From assembly GCA_032158295.1 (NCBI GenBank), contig JASTWB010000062.1:1-64000 (forward strand): 64,000 nt of DNA, read 5' to 3'. A model generated the notes under the pieces. It saw only the letters and a list, made by a program, of their open reading frames with translations, was not told the DNA's origin and made no database searches. This document shows positions 45,486 through 57,000 of this stretch, piece by piece. This DNA comes from Pycnopodia helianthoides. Lineage: Eukaryota > Echinodermata > Asteroidea > Forcipulatida > Asteriidae. Made by a program: the position numbers and the translations under genes. Positions within the stretch are counted from its first letter, which is position 1. Every line of letters starts with the position of its first letter.

Positions 45486-45628
45486 ATTCGGGACGTGAAC
45501 CAAAGAAGCGTCTGTCTTCTGTTAGAGACGCAAATACTTTCACTTGGATCTCGGAGGGGATGAGTGAAGTCATCACGAAATTCCAAACCGATGACGAGAA
45601 CCGCATGAGATGGGCGGATGTTCCATGA
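45486..45628 (+). CDS. Coding-like terminal exon, family unknown
   Basis: Acceptor TTTTTTTTTTCAG, then in frame with the preceding segment SGREPKKRLSSVRDANTFTW and ISEGMSEVITKFQTDDENRM, ending RWADVP and TGA at 45626-45628. The long open frame directly after a strong acceptor and before a candidate 3' UTR supports a real last exon. I do not recognise the domain; it does not resemble the end of vertebrate TTC17. It may be a lineage-specific TTC17 end, an isoform end, or another gene. Confidence 0.5.
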
Positions 45629-45812
45629 AGTAAATGATAAATTGTGTGTATTACTTGGAGGCATGAGTTTGAGAGTTTGTTGTGTTAATGATGATGATGA
45701 GTGGGCACTGTGTGTTTGTTAACTTATGCCTTCTTGTGTCATGCTATTCTATGGTTCTTAGGCATGCGTGCAATTGCTTTCTTATTGATTATTTGGAGAG
45801 ACCAATCCTGCA

Positions 45813-45874
45813 CAATCGGTCGATCGCGCATGTTTTTTGAGCGATCGACCGATTATTGCGCGATCGACCGATTG
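45813..45874. repeat. CGATCG-rich hairpin in candidate 3' UTR
   Basis: CAATCGGTCGATCGCGCA is followed by GCGATCGACCGATTA and TGCGCGATCGACCGATTG, so the first segment can pair with either of the next two. Stem of 15-18 bp. Confidence 0.85.
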
Positions 45875-46034
45875 TTGGGGGTTTGTCTGAAATGTTAATG
45901 TTTTAATGTTTCTTTGGTAACACTAGCACCCTCTTGTTCAGGTGGGGCTAGTTCATGTAATCCAACCGCATGTACCAGCGGTGGAATCACTTTAAACCTT
46001 GTATGATTATGTACTTATAACATTGATTTTAGAA

Positions 46035-46390
46035 ACACCGCTGTTAGTGTTTTAGAGGGGCGGGCAAGCTGCCACCTCTATCGAAAATACGTCTGGTCGG
46101 CCTCTATGTCATTATTTGAAGACACTGCTGTTTAATTCGTGTTATAGAGGCTGGGCAAGCTGCCCCCCTCATTTTATCTATGGCAAGCTGCCAAGTACAC
46201 TGCTGTTTAGTTAGTGTTATATATAGAGGCTGGGCAAGCTGCCCCCCTCATTTTATCTATGGCAAGCTGCCAAGTACACTGCTGTTTAGTTAGTGTTATA
46301 TATAGAGGCTGGGCAAGCTGCCCCCCTCATTTTATCTATGGCAAGCTGCCAAGTAATCCGGGCCCGGTTCATTTTGATGGGCAAGCTGCC
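46035..46390 (+). repeat. 79 bp tandem repeat with palindromic core
   Basis: GAGGCTGGGCAAGCTGCCCC recurs at 46147, 46226 and 46305 (79 bp steps) with a degenerate upstream copy near 46056 and a partial one near 46378. Each unit also holds GGCAAGCTGCC, so each carries two short palindromes. Confidence 0.92.
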
Positions 46391-46505
46391 CTTGGGCATT
46401 TGCCCTTCATTAAATCATGACTATGTCTTGAGTTGAATAAGTATTGCATTTTATTGTATTCTAGTACATGTTTACCAAACTAGTAATTGACCAGATCTTG
46501 TGAGT

Positions 46506-46511
46506 AATAAA
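46506..46511 (+). terminator. Candidate poly(A) signal AATAAA
   Basis: AATAAA about 880 bp after the terminal stop codon, followed within 30 bp by a CA-containing stretch. It would end a 3' UTR of about 0.9 kb that includes the 79 bp repeat. Supported by sequence only. Confidence 0.4.
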
Positions 46512-46934
46512 AGCAGTTGAAGCTGCGCCAAAAGTCAAGTAATGTTTTTGCTATTTTATTATTTTGGGGTGTCGTCTGAGATTAAACTTGCATTGTATAA
46601 AAGATAATTAAATGTACATGTTTGTATTTTATTGAACACCTGCACAACTCTCAACAGTTTCTGCAGGTGAAAAGTTAAGTTTGAAGTCTTGACCTTTAGG
46701 CTCACTTTCTTTTCCATTTTAGCTTTGAGCAAGAGAGATCTATACAGCACATTTATTTTCTCTAGGTATCTTTCTTTATTTTGTACGGAACATGACTCAG
46801 GCCATGCTCCAAATGCATTTCAGTTGGGAGGGTTAGGGTCATAGAGCTATTTGCGAGTATTGTTCTGTATCAAACCATAACTTTGTTCCAGAAATACTTT
46901 GGCCATTAATAATAAGTCATTGCTGTGTATTGTG

Positions 46935-46976
46935 TATTCTGTATTCTGTATTCTGTATTCTGTATTCTGTATTCTG
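46935..46976. repeat. (TATTCTG)6 microsatellite
   Basis: Six perfect 7 bp repeats, flanked by TATTGTG variants on both sides. Confidence 0.95.
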
Positions 46977-46984
46977 TTGTGTAT

Positions 46985-48080
46985 TGTGTGCTGGAGGATT
47001 AAAAATAGTACAGGAGATTGTTTTATAATTTTTGACTTCATCGTGGTTTTTGCTTTTGAAGTATTCTGGTGGATGCTCGTCCTTTAACCCTGCGAGCAGC
47101 ACCCCCTTGAATGTCCTCATGCAGCAAAGGGGGAGCTCACAGAAGGCAGTTTCTTAATAAGCGTATATAACATTGTTTGGATGACACAATCCCTTTTCTA
47201 AGGGTCTATATAGATGAATGGAGGTCCCCCTGGACACACCTAGAAAGGATTGAAGCATTCAGGCAATTTATAGGTTGGTTCACATGATTTTTTTAACAGT
47301 AACTGCCACTTCTTATAAGTACAGTAGGGCCTACACGATTTCTTGTTGTACAGTAACTGCCATACAATATGAGCAGTACATCAAACAGTCGTCTGAAACA
47401 TGGACATAAAACAGTGGTAGACAGCACCTGTGGGAACCGCTGTTTATTTACAACCTGTCACTGGACTAGGATGACTCATAGCATTGAGCTTTGCTAGCCT
47501 AGCTGCAAAAAAACTCAAGGTGATTAGATCTGCACACACTACAATGGGCTTATACTTTCTACACAAATGAATAAGGTTCGGCTGGAGTCCAGGCTATTCC
47601 AAAATTTGCCTGACCTGTACATAGCGCGCAATGTTAAAAGTGACTTTAGAATGTCAAACTAGAGGGTTTCATTGAGGGTTCCATGTAGTTTCAGCGGAAT
47701 TGGCCCAAACATTTTTCAGTAATTAAAAAAAGGAAAAAAAGTGCCTTCCGGAGGCTCCCCGTTGTGGCTCGCAAGGTTAAAAAAAAAAAAAGGGCCGGCC
47801 CCCTTCCCTTGTCTCTACATTAATTATTAATTAGGTGAGGAGGGTCCTCATAAATTCACTCAACTCTTTGTTTTGCTTTGGTAATTTACTTTATATTTAT
47901 AATATTGTATTTTGTTATGTTTTCTTTGGGGGAGAATTACACGATGAGCGAGTACCTGCATTTCTGTTTCCACTTTTGAGTAATTGTTTTGTCTCTGAGT
48001 TTAGTGGGTAGTCCGCTCCCCTTCTGGCGGATTTAGGGGTGAGTTGTTACAATATGTTGAGCCTTACACCCTTTTAAAGA
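46985..48080. other. Spacer, no gene recognised
   Basis: Contains a short A run near 47780 followed by GGGCCGGCCC and an AT-rich stretch. No coding or RNA features recognised. Confidence 0.5.
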
Positions 48081-49050
48081 TTCTTTTGCAAAAAAGTATA
48101 ATCCCTGCATAATTAGGCAAAGAGTACAAATGGCATCTGAAAAACTGTGGTTAATAAACCACTAATTAGTGAGCAAAATTAGCCAGCTTCTATTCGTTAT
48201 GAAGGGAAACATTCTTTTCATAAGGTAGTTGACTCAAAAGCACAGGCATTACAAATGGAAAATGGCGTCTGTATATGTGGCTATTTTTGAGCTGCCTTAT
48301 TTGGTTCACTTATTAGTGGTTAATTAACCACAGTTTCACATATGCCATTTTCCATCTACATTAGGTCAATTACGGTACATGCGGTTGAGTAAACTACCTT
48401 TTTAAAAGAATTGTATCCTTCATTATCAGTAAAATATATATATATTTTAGCCCAGGATCTTAAAGACTGTTATATAACCTGGGCACACCACTTTTTTGAA
48501 GTACCGGGTAGCTTATTTGGTCCAGTAATTAGTGGTTAATAAAGCACAGTTATACAGACGCCATTCTCCATCTATAACACGCACAATTGCCCATGCAGTT
48601 TAATTAGTCAACTACCTCTTTGAACTGCTGGTTCAATCTGAGCTCGATCGGAGACGAAACATATACAAACTGCTCAAATTGCTCTGACATGAATTCATGA
48701 AACATGGGTGTTCTGAAGCAGCCAGTTAAATCTCATTAAAAGAGTGTTACACTGAGCCAAATTTGGGAGTTGGTTAATATTTGGGTCCACTAATCGGCTC
48801 TTAATTCTACGCAGATGTCATTTGCTTCTCACATTTGCCTTATGCGGTTGAGTAATAACTACCTCTTTAAAATAATGTACTCTTCGTAAGGAATAAAAAT
48901 GTAAGTATAAGCCCAGAATCTTGAAAACAGTCACATTGAGCATACCAAATTTTTGAGCTGGCAAACTTGGTCCATTGATTTGTGGCTAGTATCAGAGTTA
49001 CAGACGCCATTTTCCATCCATAAAACGCACAATTACATGACGCCGTTGAG
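48080..49050. repeat. Degenerate tandem repeat, about four copies of 200-260 bp
   Basis: The order TTTTTGAGCTG, TTTGGTCCA, TTAGTGGTTAAT, CAGACGCCATTTTCCATC, ACGCACAATT, GCGGTTGAGTAAACTACCTC recurs with gaps; the CCATTTTCCATC-like anchor lies near 48342, 48553 and 49008, with a weak copy near 48815. One upstream part near 48110-48200 is partly inverted. Strongly diverged. Confidence 0.65.
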
Positions 49051-49849
49051 TAAACACTGTTCTTTTCGATATTTGATATTTTATTGAAAACAAACTTTTT
49101 TTCATCTGCATACAAATTATTATTAGTTCTTGAATGACGAAAGTGGATAAACTTTTCTTTGTGTAAAGGTTTGCAGTTTTAAGATTACGATAACATGCAT
49201 ATTATTTTACCTTTATTTATTTAATCTTAAATACTGAATTCAGAAAAGTTGCAAGATCAAGGTTGACTAGTTTCTCAAAAGAGGAATAATGTGACGAGTG
49301 TATGAAGTACACCCCATTCATTTGCGCTTTTTTGATGACATCGCATTCTAGTGACGTATTGTTTACTTGTGATGTAGCTTCTTATTTCATTGTACAGCGC
49401 CCTCACAGCAAAATACTTACCTTTGTAATTTTCGCGGTGTTTCTCCAGCATTATTTTGCTTTACGAAGAAGACAAGATGACACCTTGGATTTCTGTATAC
49501 GTTTTTGCTGTTGTTGTTCTTCTTCATTTTGAATGCAGCCTTCAAATGATTGAAGATGTAGGCACTGTGTGTGTGCGAATGTTCAGGTAATTATCACTTT
49601 ATTCTACTCTTATGCTATGTTTATCATGTTCGTTTGTGCAGTTAGGTTTGTTTCTCTACGGACAATGTTACGATCATTACAACTTTTGAGAGAAAACAAA
49701 CAGTGGTACAGCAGCAACAATTGTCAGTGAAGACAGTGGCGAAGATGCTAATATTCGTCAAGTCGGGAGCACTCACTCTGGTTTAGTCTAGTTTGGAAAT
49801 TATGTCTGCAGTTATAATATAACTTTATTCAACTCTATCATCTAATGAT
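49050..49849. other. Spacer before satellite 2, no gene recognised
   Basis: A 76-codon frame at 49302-49532 has no recognisable motif. The transition into satellite 2 is around 49850. Confidence 0.45.
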
Positions 49850-50991
49850 CTATGAATTCCAGTTCTAGGAGACAGTTTGTGAACTAAATCAACAGTTCAG
49901 TTTTCGGGAGGTTTCTTCTTCCCCATATTTTTTTCGCCCCTTGTTCCAGGGCTTGAACTTGGTGGGGAAATCCACAAGAATGCAGTGCTTGCATGTTGCT
50001 TAAAATATGCACTAGACCTGAATTTCTGTTACAAGATCAGAATCAAAGAGAGAAATCCATTATCTACACAGTAAAACATGTAAACTGATTTTTTCTGAAC
50101 AAGCACCGACACAATAGTGATTTCATTTGTCTTATGGGGTGGGTAGTTCAATAACAGAGTTAGAAGATATGTAGCAGATTAACTCAAGTTAACATTGGAT
50201 TTGTATCTTCCTCAAATTACTACTAAAGGGATATACATGTACTTTGTGTATAATTTCCAACTGACAAATTTTATAAGACCTTCAGACTGGTCTAGTCATG
50301 ACCCAGCAAACAGAATAACGTCCGCTCGACGTCGCTAGGACGTTATTCGAATGTTGGGAGAACGTTTTTGTTTAACGTCGTACGGACGGATAAGTGTAGA
50401 GTTTTGTCAACGTCTAGACGACGTTGCATTATGACGTTTAATAATAACGTTGTGACAACGTAAAAACTGCATAGGTTTTCCCCCATGTTCTTCATAACGA
50501 CCAGATTGTTGCAGAAAATGTTGGCAGCTTGACCTTAGAGTGGTCTTTCGCATATAAGATCTTCTCTTGAAATCGTACACTTTCTGTTGACGCTTGTTAA
50601 ACCCTATCAATATTTGAAGTTGTTGATATTTTCCTTATTGAATCAAGTTTTATATCAGTGGGATTTTGTTTGAATTTTTTATTGCACCTAAGAAAGTACA
50701 GGCTCTTTGAGTTATTGACCTTCACTTATAGTTTGGAGACTTTCAGATCATAACATATGCGCCGCAGGCTGATGGAACCACATTTAAAGTGTCTTTTTGT
50801 GTTGTTATGATAACAAGCCCAGTCTGTTCTGTGAGGTTTGCATCACTGGACCGCTAGGCCACAACACGCCACTAATTATTGTAGAACAGGACAAGGGATG
50901 ATTGCATAGTCAGATTATGGGTCAGGCTCAATCCAGATTGGATTCCGAGCAGCAGAGGCAAACTTATAATTTCAAAATCTGTTGGAGTTAA
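49850..50991 (+). repeat. Satellite 2, partial edge unit (before the insertion)
   Basis: From AGGAGACAGTTTGTGAACTA the sequence follows the satellite 2 unit through TGTTGGAGTTAA at 50991, with more mismatches than internal units. About 340 bp of the usual unit is replaced near 50235-50465 by other DNA, including the ACGT-rich block. The unit resumes after the transposon at 54032. Confidence 0.88.
50290..50465 (-). mobile_element. ACGT-rich repeat fragment
   Basis: Dense AACGT, GACGTC and ACGTTAT motifs, bordered on the left by CCCAGCAAACAGAATAACGT, which resembles the inverse of the ACGTTACGTGTTAGCTGGGG end at about 43655. The two are probably one repeat family in opposite orientation. Confidence 0.5.
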
Positions 50992-51570
50992 AGGGACACA
51001 CCGGCTTACTTTTACCTAATTTAGTGATGTTGAATCACAGACAATAATTTTTCGATGGTTGTTGTAAAAAAAAATCATCAAAATGTCACGTAATTAACGA
51101 AAAATGTGAAAAAACAAAACGCGGTCAAAGGTCAGCGTATACGCTTTTCCAGTCGTTGCAACTGTCAAGTTTACGTGACATTGTTTTAAGTAGACTAGTG
51201 ATCTGTTTATTTATTAATTATAACAATGGCGAGGCATAAGGATCTTGTCTTCATATCCATCAAGCACAAATTCACGTGTAATTAAAAAAACCGACATAAA
51301 CACTGTCCGATCCACACCATGCAGCTATTCGTCGTCGTCCCGCCGCGTGTGTAGCGCAGGCATCACGTAATGTGACAATAGTTAGGGGATAATAGCTAGG
51401 GCTACAGACTAAAACCCTCGTAAAACAAAACGTAATCAATGGTCTGGCTTCTTACCCCTCCACAGGCTCCGAGTTCATGCCTCCGTGGTTTGTCTCTCTG
51501 GCCCGGCGAGACACTGCACCGGCTGTGCGGGACATGCCCCCAAGGTTTACCCGCTACAATCCCGGCCATT

Positions 51571-51750
51571 TCTCGTTGGGCCCCCCTGCCCCCTTTCAAT
51601 ATTGAACATTGTTGCACGGTCTTCTGCGTTCCAGTCAACATTGAGCGGGGGGACGGGGACGGGGGAGAGAATGTTTATTGTGAGACAGGGAATGGTTATT
51701 ATATGGTTATTGAAACGTTAGGAATGGGTGGCCCTAGCATTTTGGCCGGG
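51571..51750 (+). repeat. Internal direct repeat, copy 1
   Basis: TCTCGTTGGGCCCCCCTGCC to GGAATGGGTGGCCCTAGCAT is repeated in the same orientation at 53430-53600 with few changes. A shorter third piece lies at about 51905-52010. Confidence 0.88.
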
Positions 51751-51902
51751 ACTGTCTGAAATTCTTTCAGCGTGATTTTTATAGTTTTTATTACAAAATA
51801 AGGCTTTCAAAAGACTATGAATGTCCAAAGACACTGACTGTCCATTTACTGCTGAGTAGGGCGTTAAAAAACAGCAAGGATGTTTTTTGTGGGGGGGGGG
51901 GG
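51748..51902 (+). repeat. Internal inverted repeat, left arm
   Basis: GGGACTGTCTGAAATTCTTT and GACTATGAATGTCCAAAGAC to the G run is the inverse of 53288-53422. It directly follows copy 1 of the direct repeat. Confidence 0.85.
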
Positions 51903-52061
51903 CGGGGGATGGGGAGAGAATGTTTATTGTCAGGGGGATGTCGACAGTGAATGTTTATTGTATCGTTGGGAATGGGTGGCCTAATAATTTTGCGCGGGAT
52001 TGTCTGAAAATTCCTTAAGTTTGTTTTGCGGAGTTGACTGCACACAGATATACTGCAATTT

Positions 52062-52310
52062 TTGGTGGATCAGAGACAATTCATAAGTGAAGCAAAGCAT
52101 TTGATACATAGTTATAGAAAGCAAGAGCCATTTTACAACATGGTGTTTCGTGGCTTAATTTCGAATGAAAACCGTGCATATATTCGTCTTTTGCGGAGGA
52201 GCGGAAAATCACAGAGAGAAATAGCGGCAACGTGCAATGTATCCCGTAGCAAATCGTACAGAGCGTGCATTGTGTTAGACGTAACTTTATTACCCTCTCT
52301 TTGGCGCTAA
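52062..52310 (+). pseudogene. Helix-turn-helix-like transposase fragment
   Basis: An 82-codon frame with ENRAYIRLLRRSGKSQREIA followed by ATCNVSRSKSYRAC, which has the spacing of the N-terminal DNA-binding helix-turn-helix in Tc1/mariner-type and related transposases. Nothing downstream resembles a DDE catalytic domain. It lies between the internal inverted arms, so it could be the relic of an element nested in the TTAA-flanked one. Confidence 0.5.
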
Positions 52311-53287
52311 GCAAAGGATTTTACAACTGCATTTCTCACACTGCATAATCATGCTCACTGTAAATGGACTCCTTGACATGACTTTGACTCGCTTTCACAA
52401 ATAAAACATGACTATATTCATCGGGGAAACCTAAATTAATAATTTTCACTTAGGTTGGTTCTTGTGAAATATTTCCTTTCTTCAAAGTATATATTTTTTT
52501 ATATCAAACTCTCCATTTTGTGTGTTCGGTATGAATTTCATAAAATAACACAAACCCCATCGCCTATTCACTCTGAGGCGTTACAGTGACGATTCCTGGC
52601 ATGACCACCTTGCGCCTGCGTCAAAAATACAAGTCCAAACTTTCTTGTTGCATGCATGTCTGACGGTTCACCACACGATTCACCATGGCATTTTTGCTGC
52701 TTACTAACTGGGAAAAGGTTTTTATTCAACATGAAAAGGGCATTAGAGTCCACAAACAACACATAACCAGTTCATATTCTTTTGAACCACCTCATTCGGT
52801 TATTTGGCAGAAAATCAAACAGTTAACCCTTAATACCAAAATAGAAAAGAAATTTAGTGAATCTCCTTATTTAATCTACTACGGTGAACCGTGTAGACTT
52901 GGTTTCAAGCCTGCGATCGTGGCTTTTAGTCTACTTGATAGCCAATAGATTATTGGCCCAAATAGCGCTCATTGTTGGATTGGCCCATGATAGCTTATCT
53001 GTGGGGGCGTTTTTCGTGCCTGATACAGAGGAATAACCGTGATCTCTGACTTGAAATCAAGTCTATGAATCGTAAGCATCACTGCGCTGAAATTTGTGTG
53101 TGACTCACATGGTGTAATGGTAATTTTTCAATCCAATTGTTTCTATTCTTGTATTACTTATTTTGTATTAATGCTCACAAAATAGACAAATTTCAACAAC
53201 AAAATATTGCCTGTGTGTGTTCTTTTGTGTTCAAACGCTGTACGCGGCAAGAAATAGTCATTTACTGTCAATGCACAATCATTGTCA

Positions 53288-53422
53288 GCCCCCCCCCCCG
53301 ACAAAAACATCCTTCCACATTCATATGGCAATCACTGTCTTTGGACATTCATAGTCTTTTTAAAGCCTTATTTTGTAATGTTTAAACAAAAAATTCACGC
53401 TGAAAACATTTCAGACAATCCC
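53288..53422 (-). repeat. Internal inverted repeat, right arm
   Basis: Inverse of 51748-51902, starting at a C run and ending CAGACAATCCC, immediately before copy 2 of the direct repeat. Confidence 0.85.
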
Positions 53423-53429
53423 AACTATA

Positions 53430-53600
53430 TCTCGTTGGGCCCCCCTGCCCCCTTTCAATGTTGAACATTGTTGCATGGTCTTCTGCGTTCCAGTCAACAT
53501 TGAGCGGGGGGACGGGGGACGGGGGAGAGAATGTTTATTGTGAGACACGGAATGGTTATTGTACTGTTATTGTAACGTAAGGAATGGGTGGCCCAAGCAT
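53430..53600 (+). repeat. Internal direct repeat, copy 2
   Basis: Same orientation and nearly same sequence as 51571-51750 (TCTCGTTGGGCCCCCCTGCC). Confidence 0.88.
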
Positions 53601-53817
53601 TTTGGCTGGAATTGTAGCTCCCCACGCTGATGCGCCGTAAAACACGCTTCCGTGCACGGACTCTCTGAATGCGAATCTTACGTTCAATTTTTCATCATTT
53701 TTACATCTTGCATCCATAAACTGAATACATAGTCTTTTTCACCAAATACTCATGAATAATTGAATTTGGTTCAGTAATTTACTTTTATACGGTTGTAAGT
53801 AAAACTAATTCTGAAGA

Positions 53818-53893
53818 TCACGTGACTTTTCGGAACCACATTTTGGTTCCGAAAAGTCACGTGAACCACATTTTGGTTCCGAAAAGTCACGTG
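53818..53893. repeat. Perfect 21 bp stem hairpin plus extra arm
   Basis: TCACGTGACTTTTCGGAACC and its inverse flank a short loop (53818-53864), and the second arm TTTTGGTTCCGAAAAGTCAC is repeated once more to 53893. Contains CACGTG E-box cores. Confidence 0.9.
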
Positions 53894-54035
53894 ACCTTCG
53901 TTTTTTGTCAAAAACAGCCAAATTTGATGGGTTTTTTTATGAACCAATCTTCTCCATTTCAGGAAGACCTTTAGAATCATGTTTTAGTCTATTTTGTAGC
54001 CCAAATAGCCCAACGAAGCCGGTGTGTACCTTTAA

Positions 54036-57000
54036 GTGTAGAAAAAACTTGAATTGGTCAGTAGTGGTCAGTCCCTCCTGCTACCAATTGCCCAGTTGCC
54101 ACTTGTGTGCACAAACCATTCTACCTTGACTTGCCACAGTCCTAAACAAAAAAGTTACACTTACAAAATCTGTGTCTGCAGTTTCTTCCCAGAACATAAT
54201 TATTTGCAAACTTTTTATATGTGTTCTTCTGAATTGTCTTTGTCCAGTAGGCACAGCTTTTTCTACAAATGTTTGTGCTGTCTGTGTCGCCTCTACATAC
54301 CATGGCTCTTGAAAAGGTACGGTTGAGTATTATTAAACGTGTAATACAGGTAGCTCTGGTAGAAGAGACAGTTTGTGACCTAAATCAACAGTTCAGTTTT
54401 CGGGAAGTTTCTTCTTCCCCATATCGTTTCTGACGGTAGTCAGCTTGAAAAGCCCTATGGAATTTGCCCCTTGTTCCAGGGCTTGAATTTCGTTGGGAAA
54501 TCCACAGGAATGCAGGGCTTGCATGTTGCCTACAATATGCAGTAACCACTAGTAAGACCAGAATTTCTGTTACAAGACCAGAATCAAAGAGAGAAATCCA
54601 TTATCTACACAGTTTAACATGTAAACTGTTTTTATCTGAACAAGCACTGACGCAAAAGTGATTTCATTTCTTTTATGGGGTGGGTAGTTCAAAAACAGAG
54701 TTGGAAGATATTTAGCAGATTGAGTCAAAGTTAACATTGGATTTTATATCTTTCTTCCTCAAGTAACTACTTCATGATGTACATTACATGTATTTTTCGG
54801 GTCTGCGTTCCAAATCAAAATGATGGCCTTTGCTCCTGCAGGGTTATGATGTTGCTTGCCACTCGTCAGAATTTAGTGTGTGAGGGCTGAATTTAATTTC
54901 TGATCAGACACTTTGGTCTGTGTCTAGCTGTTTGCTGGAGGTGATTTTACCCCGCAAACCAGCTCATTTACACTGCCAAAGAACTGTTTTTTTTGCCATC
55001 CTTAGAGCAGCCAACTCTCCCTGTTTCTGCGAAAATAAATCCATCTTTCCATGTTCAGATAAACAAATTTGAAAATCTCCCCAATTAATTTAGGTTTTTC
55101 CCCATGTTCTTCATAACGCCCAATTTATTGTAGAAAAAATCCTTGACTGCAAGATGAAAATGTTGGCAGCTTGACCTTAGAGTGGTCTTTTGCATATAAG
55201 ATCTTCTCTTGAAATCGTACACTTTCTAACTTAACTGTTGAAGCTTGTTAAACCCTATCAATATTTGAAGTTGTTGATATTTTCCTTATTGAATCAAGTT
55301 TTATATCAGTGGGATTTTGTTTGAATTTTTTGTTGCACCTGAGAAAGTACAGGCTCTTTGAGATATTGACCTTCACTTATAGTTTGGAGACTTTCAGATC
55401 ATAACATATGCGCCGCAGGCTGATGGAACCACATTTAAAGTGTCTTTTTGTGTTGTTATGATAACAAGCCCAGTCTGTTCTGTGAGGTTTGCATCACTGG
55501 ACCGCTAGGCCACAACACGCCACTAATTATTGTAGAACAGGACAAGGGATGATTGCATAGTCAGATTATGGGTCAGGCTCAATCCAGATTGGATTTCGAG
55601 CAGCAGAGGCAAACTTATAATTTCAAAATCTGTTGGAGTTAAGTAACCAAGTGTAGAAAAAACTTGAATTGGTCAGTAGTGGTCACTGATCTCTGGTCAG
55701 TCCCTCCTGCTACCAATTACCCACTTGTCACTTGTGTGCACAAACCATTCTACCTTGACTTGCCACAGTCCTAAAAAAAAATACACTTACAAAATCTGTG
55801 TCTGCAGTTTCTTCCCAGAACATAATTATTTGCAAACTTTTTATATGTGTTCTTCTGAATTGTCTTTGTCCAGTAGGCACAGCTTTTTCCTCAAATGGTT
55901 GTGCTGTCTGTGTCGCCTCTACATCCCATGGCTCATGAAAAGGTACAGTTGAGTATTATTAAACGTGTAATACAGGTAGCTCTGGTAGAAGAGACAGTTT
56001 GTGACCTAAATCAAAAGTTCAGTTTTCGGAAGTTTCTTCTTCCCCATATCGTTTCTGACTGTAGTCAGCTTGAAAAGCCCTATGGAATTTGCCCCTTGTT
56101 CCAGGACTTGAACTTGGTTGGGAAATCCACAAGAATAGAGGGCTTGCATGTTGCCTACAATATGCAGTAACCACTAGTATGACCAGAATTTCTGTTACAA
56201 GACCAGAATCAAAGAGAGAAATCCATTATCTACACAGTTTAACATGTAAACTGTTTTTATCTGAACAAGCACTGACGCAAAAGTGATTTCATTTCTTTTA
56301 TGAGGTGGGTAGTTCAAAAACAGAGTTGGAAGATATTTAGCAGATTGACTCAAAGTTAATATTGGATTTTATATCTTTCTTCCTCAAGTAACTACTTCGT
56401 GATGTACATTACATGTATTTTTCGGGTCTGCGTTCCAACTCGAAATGATGGCCTTTGCTCCTGCAGGGTTATGATGTTGCTTGCCACTCGTCAGAATTTA
56501 GTGTGTGAGGGCTGAATTTAATTTCTGATCAGACACTTTGGTCTGTGTCTAGCTGTTTGCTGGAGGTGATTTTACCCCGCAAACCAGCTCATGTACACTG
56601 CCAAAGAACTGTTTTTTGCCATCCTTAGAGCAGCCAACTCTCCCTGTTTCTGCGAAAATAAATCCATCTCTCCATGTTCAGATAAACAAATTTGAAAATC
56701 TCCCCAATTATTTTAGGTTTTCCCCCCATGTTCTTCATAACGCCCAGATTGTTGTAGGAATTTTCCTTGACTGCAAGATGAAAATGTTGGCAGCTTGACC
56801 TCAGAGTGGTCTTTTGCATATAAGATCTTCTCTTGAAATCGTACACTTTCTAACTTAACTGTTGAAGCTTGTTAAACCCTGTCAATATTTGAAGTTGTTG
56901 ATACTTTCCTTATTGAATCAAGTTTTATATCAGTGGGATTTTGTTTGAATTTTTTATTGCACCTGAGAAAGTACAGGCTCTTTGAGTTATTGACCTTCAC

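Larger units (their letters stand above)
50992..54031. mobile_element. 3.04 kb TTAA-flanked transposon inside a satellite 2 unit
   Basis: TTAA at 50988-50991 and 54032-54035 flank inverted ends AGGGACACACCGGCTT and (reverse complement) AGGTACACACCGGCTT. Satellite 2 sequence stops at the left TTAA and resumes at the right one; intact units read TTAAGTAACCAAGTGTAG at this point. TTAA targets are used by piggyBac and Kolobok-type elements. The interior has nested repeats and a short helix-turn-helix-like frame, but no full transposase, so the copy is non-autonomous or degraded. Confidence 0.82.

Noticed and set aside
51439..51759. 106-codon open frame inside the TTAA element
   Set aside because: It runs across the internal direct repeat and G/C runs; composition alone explains the open frame.
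52685..52948. 87-codon frame as a transposase domain
   Set aside because: No catalytic motif or similarity to a transposase I know; not enough to call.
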